Shown piece by piece: positions 1-11,217 of a DNA stretch of 64,000 nucleotides. Source of the stretch: Arthrinium phaeospermum (taxonomy: Eukaryota; Ascomycota; Sordariomycetes; Amphisphaeriales; Apiosporaceae); NCBI GenBank assembly GCA_006503535.1, contig QYRS01000001.1, positions 2,604,001-2,668,000 on the forward strand. Reading direction: 5' to 3'. The notes below the pieces were generated by a model. That model made no database searches and was not told the origin of the DNA. It worked only from the letters and a program-made list of their open reading frames with translations. The position numbers and the translations under genes were made by a program. How positions within the stretch are numbered: the first letter of the stretch is position 1; each line of letters opens with the position of its first letter.

Positions 1-1200
1 AGGAAGTATGGTTCACACGTAGTCGTGGTACGGGTCCACGTTCGTTCAGAGTCCAACCGTCTGAATTTATTGATTTGATCCTCTTCCGAGCCACTGTGGC
101 AGCCGGGCCGTTGGATCCTGTGGACACACTGCACTGATTCAGGGGACATTCGATCGCCCCTCCTTCCGCGGCCAAGATTGGCTGAAGCACAGAGGATACA
201 TGGCACGACTCGAGTACATAGGTAATTGGCCTGCCAAGCGACTGTGTGATGATGGCATTAGATACCTACATAACATCACATCACCTTACAACACCTATCA
301 TCCGTACTTACGTTTTATTGCAGTTCCTCCACTGCTAAGACGTCGTGACATACGCATTAAGCTTTTCAACCGAGATCTACTATACTAGTGGAGTACGACC
401 AAACAATGTTCGTTCAGATGGCCTCATTTGTCGGGTCGGAAGTGGGAGTATGATTGGGATAAGCAACAAATCGACAATAGGACAGCTGGATGGCTGGAAT
501 GAAACAAAGAATGGGGTACACGCACGTAGAAGTTGGATACCTATGCAAAAGCTCTCCAGTGCTCTCATGATTAGTAACACTCATGGAGTATTTTCGACCG
601 TCCCAAGATGATCTCCGACTTCAGATTGACTCCGAGTTTAATATGAGACAAGAACGGTTGCGGCTTTTTAAGCTTCTGGGCCATCTGCCCCCGACTATAA
701 ACACACTGCACCACCACCCATACCCCGCCATGATTGACAGGTATCACTCCAACGCGGGTATTTGGAGACTCGACTGAGGTAATCTCCCCATTGCCCCTCA
801 TACTTGCAGAGACGGCCTTGCTTCTATTGAGAGATAGTCCGTCTTCTCTTCTCCATCACTCGCAGCTCTATAAGCGACCCAATCAACAGGACTTCCGGAA
901 TGGATATCGGGGTTCGCGATAGTCCTCGCCGTGATACCATGGCCTTCCCCCCGGGCAGCAATCGATCAAGCTGCTCAAATGGGAGATCATCATCACATCA
1001 ATACTATTGTCAAGTAGGTAGACACTCATTCCATAACGTATCAAGCTTCTGGCACAACAATCAAGGCTTCACGCAAACTCGCATCGCTCGTGGTCCATAT
1101 TTACTACTCGTCTTCTCATATGAGATACGGAGCCCCCGCTTGCCTTATCTCCGTCTCTCAAGCACGCACACAGTAGTGGCAGGTTCGTATAATCAGCAGG
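1..1200. other. Intergenic, no supported gene
   Basis: Ordinary base composition. Open frames are short (under about 90 codons until they overlap the next gene), lack recognisable motifs and do not assemble across plausible splice sites. The last few hundred bases presumably hold the promoter of the dehydrogenase gene starting at 1201. Confidence 0.6.
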
Positions 1201-2015
1201 ATGTCGCTCGAGGGAATGGTCTTTGCCCTCAGTGGCGCCGCCAGAGGCATTGGGCTGGCCACGGCTCAGATCCTGTCGCAGAAAGGCGCCACTGTCTGTG
1301 TGGCAGATGTGAACCCGGACCAGCTGAAGAAGACCGAGGAGTACTTCAGCGCGCTCAACGTACCTTTCTCGGTGACCAAAGTGGATGTCACCAACCGCGA
1401 TGAAGTGGATTCCTGGATTCAGGGCGTTGTCGAGAAGTATGGCAAACTTGACGGGGCAGCGAATTGTGCTGGTATCATCGGAAAGCATCACGGCCTGCGT
1501 GCCGTCGCAGAATTGGAAGACAGCGAGTGGCACCAGATTATGGCGGTCAACCTGACGGGAATGATGTATTGTCTACGAGCAGAATTACAAAGAGTCGTAG
1601 ACGGGGCTCTATTGTGAACGTCTCCTCCATCCAAGGGATTCAGGGTTGGTCTTTCCGTTTTGTTTATTTGATTCCTGCCAAACCAAAGCTAACCAGCAAC
1701 ATCGAAGGATTCGCTCTCCACGGAGCCTACTCGGCCAGCAAGCATGGTGTGATAGGCCTGACAAAAGCAGCCGCGAAGGAAGTTGGCCCTCGTCAGATCC
1801 GAGTCAATTCCGTGGCACCGGGAGCGATATATACCCCTTTGATGCAGGAGAACTGGGAACTCATCAACCGTCCAGCCGATGCGCCTTTCGACGACGGTGC
1901 TACCTTCGGTCGGCAGGGCACGGCTGTAGAGGCTGCCAACGTCATTGTATTCCTCCTCAGCCCGGAGAGCAAGTACGTTAGCGGCAGTGTGTATTCTGTT
2001 GATGGTGCCTGGTGA
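1201..2015 (+). CDS. Short-chain dehydrogenase/reductase (SDR), with apparent frameshift
   Basis: Classical NAD(P)-dependent SDR of about 250 residues. The N-terminal cofactor motif reads SGAARGIG near residue 11, followed by the NCAG motif, catalytic Ser in NVSS, and the YSASK Tyr-Lys pair. The C-terminus ends VSGSVYSVDGAW, as in fungal SDRs. Exons are 1201-1644 and 1708-2015; the 63-bp intron has a GCTAAC branch-like site and ends in GAAG. Exon 1 does not stay in frame: at a GGGG run (1603-1606) the frame is lost just before the conserved GSIVNVSS block, and one extra G restores VVDGGSIVNVSS exactly. The two exons sum to 752 nt, one base short of a multiple of three. Substrate cannot be predicted; similar fungal proteins act on sugars, polyols or secondary-metabolite intermediates. 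Confidence 0.85.
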
Positions 2016-2113
2016 GGAGACGGGGGATTCCGTTAGCAGGAGGAACATGACAAACTGAACCATCTCTGGTGATCAATAGGATCGAGATTCGTGTACCATG
2101 CTCTTCCTTACCT

Positions 2114-2753
2114 TCAGAAGACATCTTCGGGGTCAACCTCAAAGTCTCTGCCATTTTCACGAATGTGCTCGTGCTTGACGTCACGTTTCATCGGTTTGCG
2201 CATATCGTAGGCATCTTCGCCACCAGCCGATGGGTCCTCGACGTTCTCGCCGTAGTAGTCCTTGACGACTCGGAATACGCTATAGCCCATACTCTCATAG
2301 AATCGGATAGCACGGTGGTTGCTCTTGCGCACGAACAAATCCATGAACCAGGCATTACCGTTGTCCGCCGCAATCTCTAGTTTTTCCGACAGAATCTTGC
2401 CGATGCCCATACGGCGAGCCTCGGGTGCGACGGTGAGGGCGGTAATGTGAGCATGCCACGGCAGATAGTGTTCATAATTTCTGAAGTAATCCGGGGAGCT
2501 CTCAAGCTTGCCCATGACTGCATGGCCGGGTCAATATCGCCTACAGAATTCTTTATGCCTTGTATTAGGACCATCAATGCTTACTGTAGCCGATTATGTT
2601 GCCTCGATCATCCTCGGCGACTTGGAACATGGATGGCCACTTTGCGTAGTATTGCAGGTAGAAGTCCAGTCCATAGGTTTCGGTTAAGGGATCCAAGTTG
2701 CACTTGGATATTTTGTCCAGATCACTGGGGTCAAAACGTCGAAATGTGGCCAT
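2114..2753 (-). CDS. NAT3: N-alpha-acetyltransferase NatB catalytic subunit (Naa20/Nat3)
   Basis: GNAT-fold acetyltransferase that acetylates nascent chains starting Met-Asp, Met-Glu, Met-Asn or Met-Gln, working at the ribosome with the Mdm20/Naa25 subunit. Exon 1 runs from the ATG at 2753 to 2585 and encodes the family N-terminus with the block NLDPLTETYG. A 67-bp intron (2584-2518, GTAAGC...GCAG) splits the GYIMGK segment, and exon 2 is 2517-2114. The acetyl-CoA loop is seen as APEARRMGIGK and the C-terminal block as EDAYDMRK, both typical of Naa20. The spliced product is 190 residues, slightly longer than the human protein, with an acidic tail ending EVDPEDVF. The frame is intact. It faces the SDR tail-to-tail with under 100 bp between the stop codons. 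Confidence 0.95.
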
Positions 2754-3791
2754 TTTGATACTGGAATGGATTCAGCAACCCGATCCTCTCAGTTTCTGTA
2801 TGCGTTGGCTGTGTTATTGGGAGGCTGCTCTCTCTCTCTCTCTCTCTCATTAAAACCAAAAACTTCTGAACTGGACGTCGAGAAAGTTCAGGAAACCGAT
2901 AACGACCCCTCCCCCACATTCACGACCGTGTTGCTTGATCGGAGCTCAGGGTCTCAATTATGCCGATGTCGAATGCTACCTACCCGTTTTTCAGAACCCA
3001 ATTCCAGCTGATGGGACGGTACCTGACCACATCTGGGCTAACTACAGGGGAACTAGGGGGGACCTTGGCACGAAATCTAGTGGTGTAAACAGCCACACAA
3101 CACCCTTCATCTCGAATGTTATTCCCGTCCGCACGCGCAAGTAATAGTCAGTAATTATTCCAAACTTTGCAGACACAACGGCGACACGGGGGAGTCTAGT
3201 GGTGATTGCGGTGGACGGTCATACAGGTTCTCCATTCGTACAACCAAGGTTACTTGAGCGACCGGCTGTCATCGACTCATTCCTGCCCCTGCGATTTATG
3301 CGTTCCCAGGGATCTATCATTCTTTTTTCCTCCTTCGTCTCCTCCGTCTAGGAGTCTAGCTAGGGGCTCTGATATAGATTTAGGGGGGGGTGATATACAC
3401 ACAACCATCACCACAGCATCCTGCCCCTGTCACTTCTGCAAGTCACTCCACTTGACAACTAGCAACCATATCACGGACTGCCGGGTGCCACCACGAACAA
3501 AGCAAACAATCGGCCTTTTAGCCAAGTGACTCGGCCTACAATCAACAACAAGGTCAACCTTTCTGGTGGCTTTTCATACTTTGTGGAGGGGAGACAACAA
3601 TAAGAGCTTATGCACTTACGACAAAAAAAAAACAGCAACCGCTAATTTTTCCCCGTCTCGCTGCCCAAAGGGCCAAAATCGACGATCCTTATAATACATA
3701 CAAGACGATACCCCCCTTCCGCCCTCACCCTCGCTTGGCTCCCGTCAAAAGAAACCACACCGAACCCTCTCGGATACCTACATAATCAATC
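2754..3791. promoter_or_regulatory. Divergent intergenic region between Naa20 and the unknown acidic protein gene
   Basis: About 1 kb between two divergent genes. It contains the CT tract at 2828-2848, a G8 run near 3385 and an A9-10 run near 3625. No coding frame is supported. It must hold both promoters; I see no unambiguous factor site. Confidence 0.5.
2828..2848. repeat. CT dinucleotide microsatellite
   Basis: Ten CT units plus one C, about 75 bp upstream of the Naa20 start codon, so probably in its promoter or 5' leader. On the coding strand this is a GA tract. Confidence 0.9.
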
Positions 3792-5007
3792 ATGCCTTCC
3801 TCGCCGCGAACGCCACGGCATTCGCGACAGTCCTCCGCCGTGGACAACAACTCGTACCAGCACTCGTACCAGCCCTCCAGCCGCGGCGGTTCGCCCATCG
3901 CCCGGCGAGCTTCCAAATCCTCTCAGGACCCCATGACGCCCCTGCGCAGCAGCGTCAACAGCATGAACGAACAAAGATATGAGCATGTTTGGCGGCGCCC
4001 CGGAAGGAGACAACGGGCTGGGCAATCTCGCCGACGAGCTGGCCGATGCTCTCTCCGGATCCGGCGACGACGATGAGGACGGGTACTACGAAGAGGGGGA
4101 CGGTGAGCGCGCCCCAGAGATCGACGCCGACTCGGAGCACGGAGACAACAACAACAGCCGGCGGCATGCCAACGACGGCATCAGAGATAGCGGTGTCGAC
4201 GTAGCGAGCCAGAGCGAACCCCCTCTGCCCCACCACAAAAAGAACCACATGAGCCTAACTCTACCCAACAATTCACGGGGCCACCGCCGAAATCAGGGCA
4301 GCATTTACGACGGCAGCGAATACGGCTCGGACTCGGACCTCGAATCACCTGGCATGCCGCCGAGCCTTGTCGCCAGGATTGACGCGGTCGACTCGCTTGC
4401 CCGACGAGGCACAGAAAGCAGCCCTGCCGACAGCGTCTTCCAGCGGGTGACGGAAGGCCTGCGCGACCTGGGTTCGCAATCAGGCGTCGAGGGGAGCACA
4501 ACCAGACTGATCACGGCGCACTCGGCGCTGGCCACACATCTGGCGCACCAGACCCGCCAACTGCACAACCTGACCTTCCCGCTGCTCTCACCGCTCGTGC
4601 TGCCGCCCGACGCCGAAACCATCGACGAGCTGCTGCCCGTGCTCTCGTCGCTCTCGGACGACATGCCGCGGCCCACGACGTCGGCCTACAACTCACTCAC
4701 GGCGCTGCACTCGGTCACGTCGGACCTGGTGCAGACGCTCAACTACCTCTCGGACACCTTGCAGATGTCGCGGCAGACCACCACCACGGCCACCCGGAGA
4801 TTAAGGAGCGCCAAGGAAATGGTGGCCGAGATGAAGCGCGAGGAGGAGCTCAAGGAGGAAGGGGAGCGGTGGCTGGCGCGGGGCAACTGGGGCGACCGGC
4901 TCCAGAAGCGCGAGTGTGCCAGTGTCTGCCGAGACGTGGTGGGCGGGTTCGAGGAGGTCTGCAACAGCTGGAGGGCGAGGCTTCTTGCCCAGGCCGAGTC
5001 GGCGTGA
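3792..5007 (+). CDS. Conserved fungal protein of unknown function, acidic and Ser-rich, with apparent frameshift
   Basis: I do not recognise this family. The N-terminal ~60 residues are basic and Ser/Arg-rich (SPRTPRHSRQSS), followed by an acidic stretch (GSGDDDEDGYYEEGDG) and a disordered middle. The C-terminal ~160 residues are predicted helical, with hydrophobic heptads and a charged segment (KEMVAEMKREEELKEEGERW) that could be a coiled coil. The tail has conserved-looking Cys and Trp residues (CASVCRDVVGGFEEVCNSW). The first frame runs from the ATG at 3792 and is lost at an AAA run (3973-3975); removing one A gives MNEQDMSMFGG and joins it to the long second frame. The total of 1216 nt is one base over a multiple of three. 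The alternative is that translation starts at 3979 and the upstream frame is not coding; I consider that less likely because the two join so cleanly. Confidence 0.65.
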
Positions 5008-5728
5008 AAGGGAAGCTTGTAGAAGAGAGACAGGCGGATGCGATACCGATAATAGAAAGAGATGAGAATGATGCCGAGGGAGAGGAAAGGCATCACTTGA
5101 TAAAGACATACCCCCATGGTTGCGGTGACGAACCTCGCGCATACACACAAACACCCACATTTCTACTGCATTTCTTACTTTGTTGTCTACTGGACGGTGG
5201 TGGTGTGACTTTGGAGGCCAGCATGATATGATATAGCCATTATAAAGCCGACGGCGTTGGGTACACTGGGGGACTCAACTGATGACTTCTCTTCCGTTAT
5301 AGACAGACCTCACAGAACGGTGGGTATGAGGGACTATATATACTACCTACACTCAAGTTGTAGCTCGCAGAAATACGATTTGCCGATGAAGCCATCGTGT
5401 GGTTGAGGTGATGCCTTACTGACGTAGGCATGCCTATTCGCATGTGAGAGTAGCCGGCAACACGGGTCAGCTAATAATTACATAAATCATCAAGTTTGCA
5501 GATGGCTTTCATTCCATTTGACTTCAGCCGTTATTATGATTTTTATATACACCGCAGTATTGGCCTGGTACTATTAACAAAGAAAACATAAGGGGTATAC
5601 AAGCAATGAAAAGCAAGCAAGCCCGTACCTCCAGACGTACGTACATATACTTCAACATAAATCGGCTTTGCCCGTATAACGCCTTGCAGTACAAAACAGC
5701 ACAAATCTTACACTAGACTGCTTCCCCC
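5008..5728. other. Convergent intergenic region
   Basis: The 3' flanks of the unknown acidic protein gene and the RGS-LOV gene. AT-rich patches such as 5480-5600 are typical of fungal 3' UTRs. No coding potential seen. Confidence 0.5.
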
Positions 5729-8670
5729 TTAAAACGAGTCCATCCTCGTGACCTCTGGCGACCGCGCCCGGTTCGGATTCCGCATCGGCGGCTCCGCGTA
5801 GTCCGCCGGCACTCTCCGCGCGCCCACATTATCACCTCTCCGCTGCTGCTGCTGATGTTGATTCTGTTCCTCGGCGAAACCCCCGAGACTCATGCCGTCC
5901 TCGGAGGGCGCGTAGTCCCCGCCGCGGCCGCCGTCGAAGCCGCCCCGATGGCGACCATTGACGTAGCGCTCGACGGGCGGCGCCTCGCGCGGGAGGCGGC
6001 GCGAGGCCTCGGCCTCGTCGTCGACCAGGACCACCATCCAGACGCCCACGGCGCCGTTGGACCCCAAGAGCGGCGTGGCGTGGATCCAGCGCCCCCGGCC
6101 GGGGGGCGCCGTCGTCGATGTTGCGCGAGGCGGCCGAGGCCGAGACGGACGAGAGCCAGCGGACCTTGGCGGTGACGCCCTGGCCGTCGGCGAGGGCCTG
6201 CTCGATGGCGTCGAGCAGGCGCGGGGACCCGCCCACCCGCGACAGGAACGAGGACTGCAGCATGCCCGGCACCCGCAGCGACGGCGACGCGAACAGGATC
6301 TTGAGCGACGGGTACGGGCGCACCAGCAGGTAGTGCTCGTAGACGCCGCTGAGCCGGCCGCCGCCGATGTTGGCCGAGGACGGCGAGGACGGGTCCGGGC
6401 CCATGTAGATGCGCTCGCTGCTGTGGACGCTGGGCGCCTTGCCGCCGCCGTTGCTGCCGAGGCGGCGGTGCGAAGAGGTGCCGTTGGCCGCGGCGCTGGG
6501 GGGTTCCTGGACGGCGTACATGGCTGCCGTGTCGTGCAGGACGGGGTCCGAGTCGCGTCGGTCCAGCGTCATGTCGTCGCGGATCAGGACGCGGGGCTTG
6601 CGCCAGTTGGCTACGTTTTCGGTGGACGAGATGTCCTCCTGTTGGACGCGGTGCAGGGAGCCGCCCGACTCGCGGACGGTGCGAAGTTCCTGCATCGTGA
6701 ACATAGCCGCGAGCTCACGGAACTCGTCCCGGGTCTCGCCATTCTGTTGGTGGTCACCATTGCTACCATTCGTCTTCTCCACGCCGTTGGTCCGGACAGA
6801 GGCCCCGTCGCTGAACTTCGCGTGGCGGCCACGCTTGTGGTCCGGCTTCGTCGGCGATTGCGGCTGCTGGTAGTGCTGGGGCAGGAGCTCCGGGTTCTCG
6901 CGTGCGACCAGGCGCTCGAGCGAGTCGAGGCCGGCCGACTCCTTGACCAAGCCGGAGACGTCGACTTGGGCGCCGATGTGGTAGCGGACCTTGCCGCGGC
7001 TGTCGAATAGGGGCGCCACCATCAGCAGGTTCATGAAGGGCGAGCCGTCGCGGCGGTAGTTGAGGAACGTCTCGACGTGCTCCTTGCCGGCCTCGAGCTT
7101 CTCCCTGATACGCTTCACGCTGAAGGGGTTCGTCTTGGGTCCCTGGAGGAACCGGCAGTTGCGGCCGAGCACGTAGTCCATGCCGTACTGTGTTGTCTTG
7201 TGGAATTCTGCCAAGCGGGTTTATTAGCACACCAGATCTTTCTGATTTCTTTTTCTTCTTCTTTTTCATTTCAAGGGGAAAAAGGGGCTGGAGTCAGGGG
7301 TGGTGGAAGCGTACCTTCACTAGCAAACACGATCGGATTGTCGGGCCGCGACGGATCTGTCAAACAAAAGACCTCTGCCAGACCTTCGGACATATCGCGC
7401 AGATGGACCGGAAGCGTATCGGCTATACGTCGCTTGATCGTCAAGCTCACCGTTTGCACGTAGGTGTGCGTGATGTAGGCCGGCAGATCGTTGTTCGCAA
7501 TCGTCTCGAAGGCCTGCCTCATCTTTTCCTTGAGCCCGCAGTTCATCGTCTTGGCGGGCGTCGCTTTGGTGTAGTCCAGCCCGTCGATAGAGGTGAGGGC
7601 CTCGGTGACCGCATTGACTGCGCAGCGCCTTCAGCGCGTCGAGGTAGTAGACCAAGACGCGCACCGACTGCGGCCGGTAGGCGCAGAGGTAGGTGGTAAA
7701 GCGCTGGAGCAGCACGGGGTCGTCGAAGATGATGCTGAGATGCTTGACCGAGAAGAGCAGCTCGGACTGGGTCTCGAGCGAGTACTGCTTGCCGAGGGAG
7801 TGCGCAGGCACCACGAGGTCAAAGGACGCAGGGTCGACCTCCTCCTCGGCCAGGGGCTCCAGGTTGTCCACGTCACCGCCCTTGGTCTGCAACGGCGGTA
7901 GCGAGGTGGGCGAGAACAGCGAGGAAGAAGACGAGTTCATCTGCGACCTCGAGGAGAACATGCTCCGTTGCGTTGTGGACTGGGCCACACTGAGTTGGTC
8001 GTCGGTTGGCCCAACCGAGCGCCGGCGGTTCTGCGGTGTATGGTAGTCGCGCGTACTTGGCAACCGCTCTGCCGACGCAGAGTGTCGTATAGCCTGCCCT
8101 CGTTCTGCCGCCTCTTGGCCCTGCATATTCGACATCCTATCTGCCGGGCCTTGGTCTCGTGGACTTTGCGGAGAGCGTGGACTGGCTGCTCTCTCTGCCG
8201 GCGGCTGCTCTCGCAGGTTTGACAACCGCCCCGAAGATGGTTGGTCTCGATTACTCGACGAGCTGGTAGCGTTATGATGTCAGCATTTGTTCCCAATCGA
8301 TATCCAAGCCGACCAAACTGAAGGGAACTTACCTGCTGGGCCTAGAAACCTGGGGCACCCCCAAGGTTTGGACGTGGGGATTTTGGCCCATGTCCTCTTT
8401 GAACTTGGTCTTGCGGACGTTCTTGAAGGCCTCTGGGGATGTGATGAAATCGACCAGGTTCTGTGCCCGGCTTGACTTCCGCGTGGGGATATCTGGTATG
8501 GCGGCGCCTTCCTCGTCGTACTCTTCCTCTTCTGGCTGTTGGTGAGGGTGGTGGTCGAAGGCAGAGATAGACCGTACGCTCAAGGAGCTTTGGCGCCCTT
8601 CATCCTGATAGCCCTGGGCCTTATCCCGTGGGCGCAGGGGGCTGATGATTCGTCTGTGGGCCGACGACAT
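5729..8670 (-). CDS. RGS-LOV photoreceptor (BcLOV4-like), two apparent frameshifts
   Basis: Multi-domain blue-light receptor of about 920 residues. Exons are 8670-8333, 8262-7315 and 7207-5729; both introns have clean donors (GTAAGT, GTACGC) and acceptors. A disordered N-terminus is followed by an RGS domain (roughly residues 240-400, containing FDDPVLLQRF and VLVYYLDALKAL). A LOV domain follows, with PDNPIVFAS, the photoactive-Cys motif GRNCRFLQG (Cys near residue 447), NYRRDGSPF and the flavin-contacting Gln in IGAQVDVS. After the LOV domain comes a basic stretch (KPDHKRGRHAK), and the C-terminal region resembles a PAS-like fold. This order matches the fungal RGS-LOV proteins typified by Botrytis BcLOV4, which binds membrane lipids in light; RGS domains speed G-alpha GTP hydrolysis. 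The frame breaks twice: in the RGS domain near 7621-7626 and in a run of six G (6101-6106 on the plus strand), where removing one base gives GRGRWIHATPLLG. A start at 8745 is possible but adds a low-complexity Glu tract. Confidence 0.85.
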
Positions 8671-11217
8671 ATTAAGTTGTGTACTGACTTCTTCTTCTTC
8701 TTCTCTCTTCTTCAAGCCTGTTCGTCCTCGAACCAAACCTGGCACCCTTCTATAAGCGTTCTACCAACGCCAAATTTCTGCAAATTTTGGGTTGATAGTG
8801 CAAACAGGGATCACCAGTGTAGTTTTGAGTTCACTCTGTCGTATACGGCGTGAGGGGGCCAAGCCTTTTACTGGATAGGCACGACACCAACGTAACGGTC
8901 CTTGAGCAGAAACAACAGAAAGCAAGGCGAGTGGTGAAGGAGTCGGGATACTAAGAGCTTCTGGTCCCAAATCGTCCTCTGCAGAACAGAACCGGGAGCA
9001 CCGCGATACATATTGCACCCAGATCGTGCCATGCTTACCATGCGGCGTAGAGGGGTGTGTGTCAAAGCACCCGTAGCGTCCTCTTAGAGACTGGGGAATT
9101 TCGTCACTGATGTTCTTGATGCTGGAGTAGCAGCCCAAAAAGCGACATGTCAATGACTAGTGTCGAGGCTAGGCTAGTGTCAAGCTCCAGCCTGTCATGA
9201 GGAGCGTTGTTTCCTTGGGCCGGGATGCATGGGTGAGAGCCCAGAGAGTGTTTCCCATTTCCCAGCAGGGGAGCCAGTTACCACCAAGCAACGGTCCGCC
9301 GTCGGTAGCGTTAAGTCTGAACTTTGATTTCAACCCCGTGCTAGCATCTACAATACATTAGACGATCTCCTGCTTATTCTGGCGAATGCTCGGTAGGCGG
9401 CATGCAATCTGAACTTTAGGATCGAACATCGTTGCCGATCGGCTATCCCACAGTACCTGTAGAGCTCTCTCAAGTTCTCAACGGCCAGAGTCCGCATACG
9501 GTGTGCAGTCTGTACATAAGCAGATCTGCGTAGAACGTCCACCATTGCGAGATGATTTGAGGGTCGTATTACAAACATTTGCGACCTTGTCGACCAGGCA
9601 TGATAGTGTGTCAAAATCTGTCAAAGCCCTTCTCCTCCAGTAAATATCAGACCACATATAGGTTGTTAGCTCTGGATTAGGATGGGGACGTGAGAGGCCC
9701 CCCTGACAGCCCCATACCCAGCATGGCATGCAAGGGCATGATATATCGGAGAAAAAGCACGATCGTGACGAGATGTGCAGGAGTTTGGGGATCGAGGTCC
9801 CAACTTCTTCCTTATCACTGTCGGTTGGCTGAAAAGAGGCAGGGGGTGGGGGCCTGGATCCACGGAACAGGTCGGCGGGGCCTCCGTTGCAGACTTGTTG
9901 CTTGGGTGCACCTGAGTAAGCGGCGTATGTGGAGAAGGTTGGAAGGAACCGGCCAGCCGGCTGTACGGATAGCCTCCTGTTAGTATACCAACATGATAAA
10001 CGTCTATCCCCGATGCAGTGTAGAGTAGGCCAAATCAGCGTAGCCAATCCCCCAAAAGCGTTCCCGAACTGAAAGAAAGACCGAACGTTGCAGTGGCAGC
10101 TTAATTTGCTGTCGGTCCTCGTACGACGAGTGGATGGCACCTACGATTAGACTCAAGTCTATTGTCTACCCAAATCCTATTTGGGCGTCCAGACACGGGC
10201 TTGACTGAGAATTGACAACTGATTGGTAGTGTTTCCCACCCTAGCTGGGCTCCTGTATCTTGCTAACCTGATACTGGAAGAATGCCACGTTTGTTCACTT
10301 CGAAACTTGCCAGTGACGCGGTAATGACTTGGCTGCCGGTACCATGGGCACTATCTTTAGTATGGTAGCCAACCACACAACTGCCGGCTTCCAACAGGTG
10401 GACAGGAACCAAAATTGAATCACGGAGCTGAAAGTCGGAATCATGTTGCACTGCTGCTTCAGGTAGACAGCTACCCGGAAACGGTGGCTTCCGGCATTGC
10501 AGATTACGATCGGTCATTTTTCTCTATCGCAAGCGGCCATGCAAGCACGCAAGATTCCAAGCGAAGCTACTCTGTTCTTTCTACTTCACTGGATGTAACC
10601 ACACAATCTCTCGGCAGTCCCAAATCAACCATCTCGATGCTACAAGCGTACTTATAGTCATATACGCACCGTGCATAAGTGTAAGAGACTATTCAGCGTG
10701 CTAGGAGCTAGCTTTCTCGGGATCTGCAAGACGGCGACATTGCGCAACTCGTCGGATGGAGTAGTGGTAACCGCTAACAGAAATTGCCATTCGACAGCGG
10801 AACGGGCTCCTTGTCACTGCAAGCCACCCGGGAGGATTGCCGGCCACCTACGCGACTACGACTTTTTGTTGCCGTCCTCGGCTTGTCATTTTAGCTGCCT
10901 GCATCGCTAGCACGTGCGAATGGGCAAGCGGGTGGGTACGGATTGGGTATACGAATAACGTCACTAGTCACGATCCCTGTCGGTGATCGACGAATCCATG
11001 CAGGAACACATGGGCAGGCTGTCGAGCTGTAAGATGAGTCCCTCGCAGCTGGACCCAGCCAAATGCAAAGCGTATGTCACGAATACTACGATTGGGCAAC
11101 GAGCATTTTCAACAAGCAAAACCCCGAGAAATGGGCGTGTTAAACCATGACGCGTAAGGAACATGCCGTTTTGAGCTGCATTGTTGGCGGTAATTGGGTG
11201 CCTATGCAATTTTGCAA
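8671..11217. other. 2.5 kb without a supported gene
   Basis: GC content looks ordinary. Frames up to about 220 codons occur (for example 9478-10140 on the minus strand), but their sequence is compositionally random, lacks domains and shows no coherent splicing with neighbours. The first few hundred bases are the RGS-LOV promoter (pyrimidine-rich TTCTTC tract at 8688-8712). Confidence 0.5.

Noticed and set aside
6057..7010. 317-codon frame antisense to the RGS-LOV gene
   Set aside because: Ala/Arg/Val-rich shadow caused by GC-rich third positions of the true coding strand.
9478..10140. 220-codon minus-strand frame as a gene
   Set aside because: No domain, odd residue mix, no start context or splice partners; likely chance.
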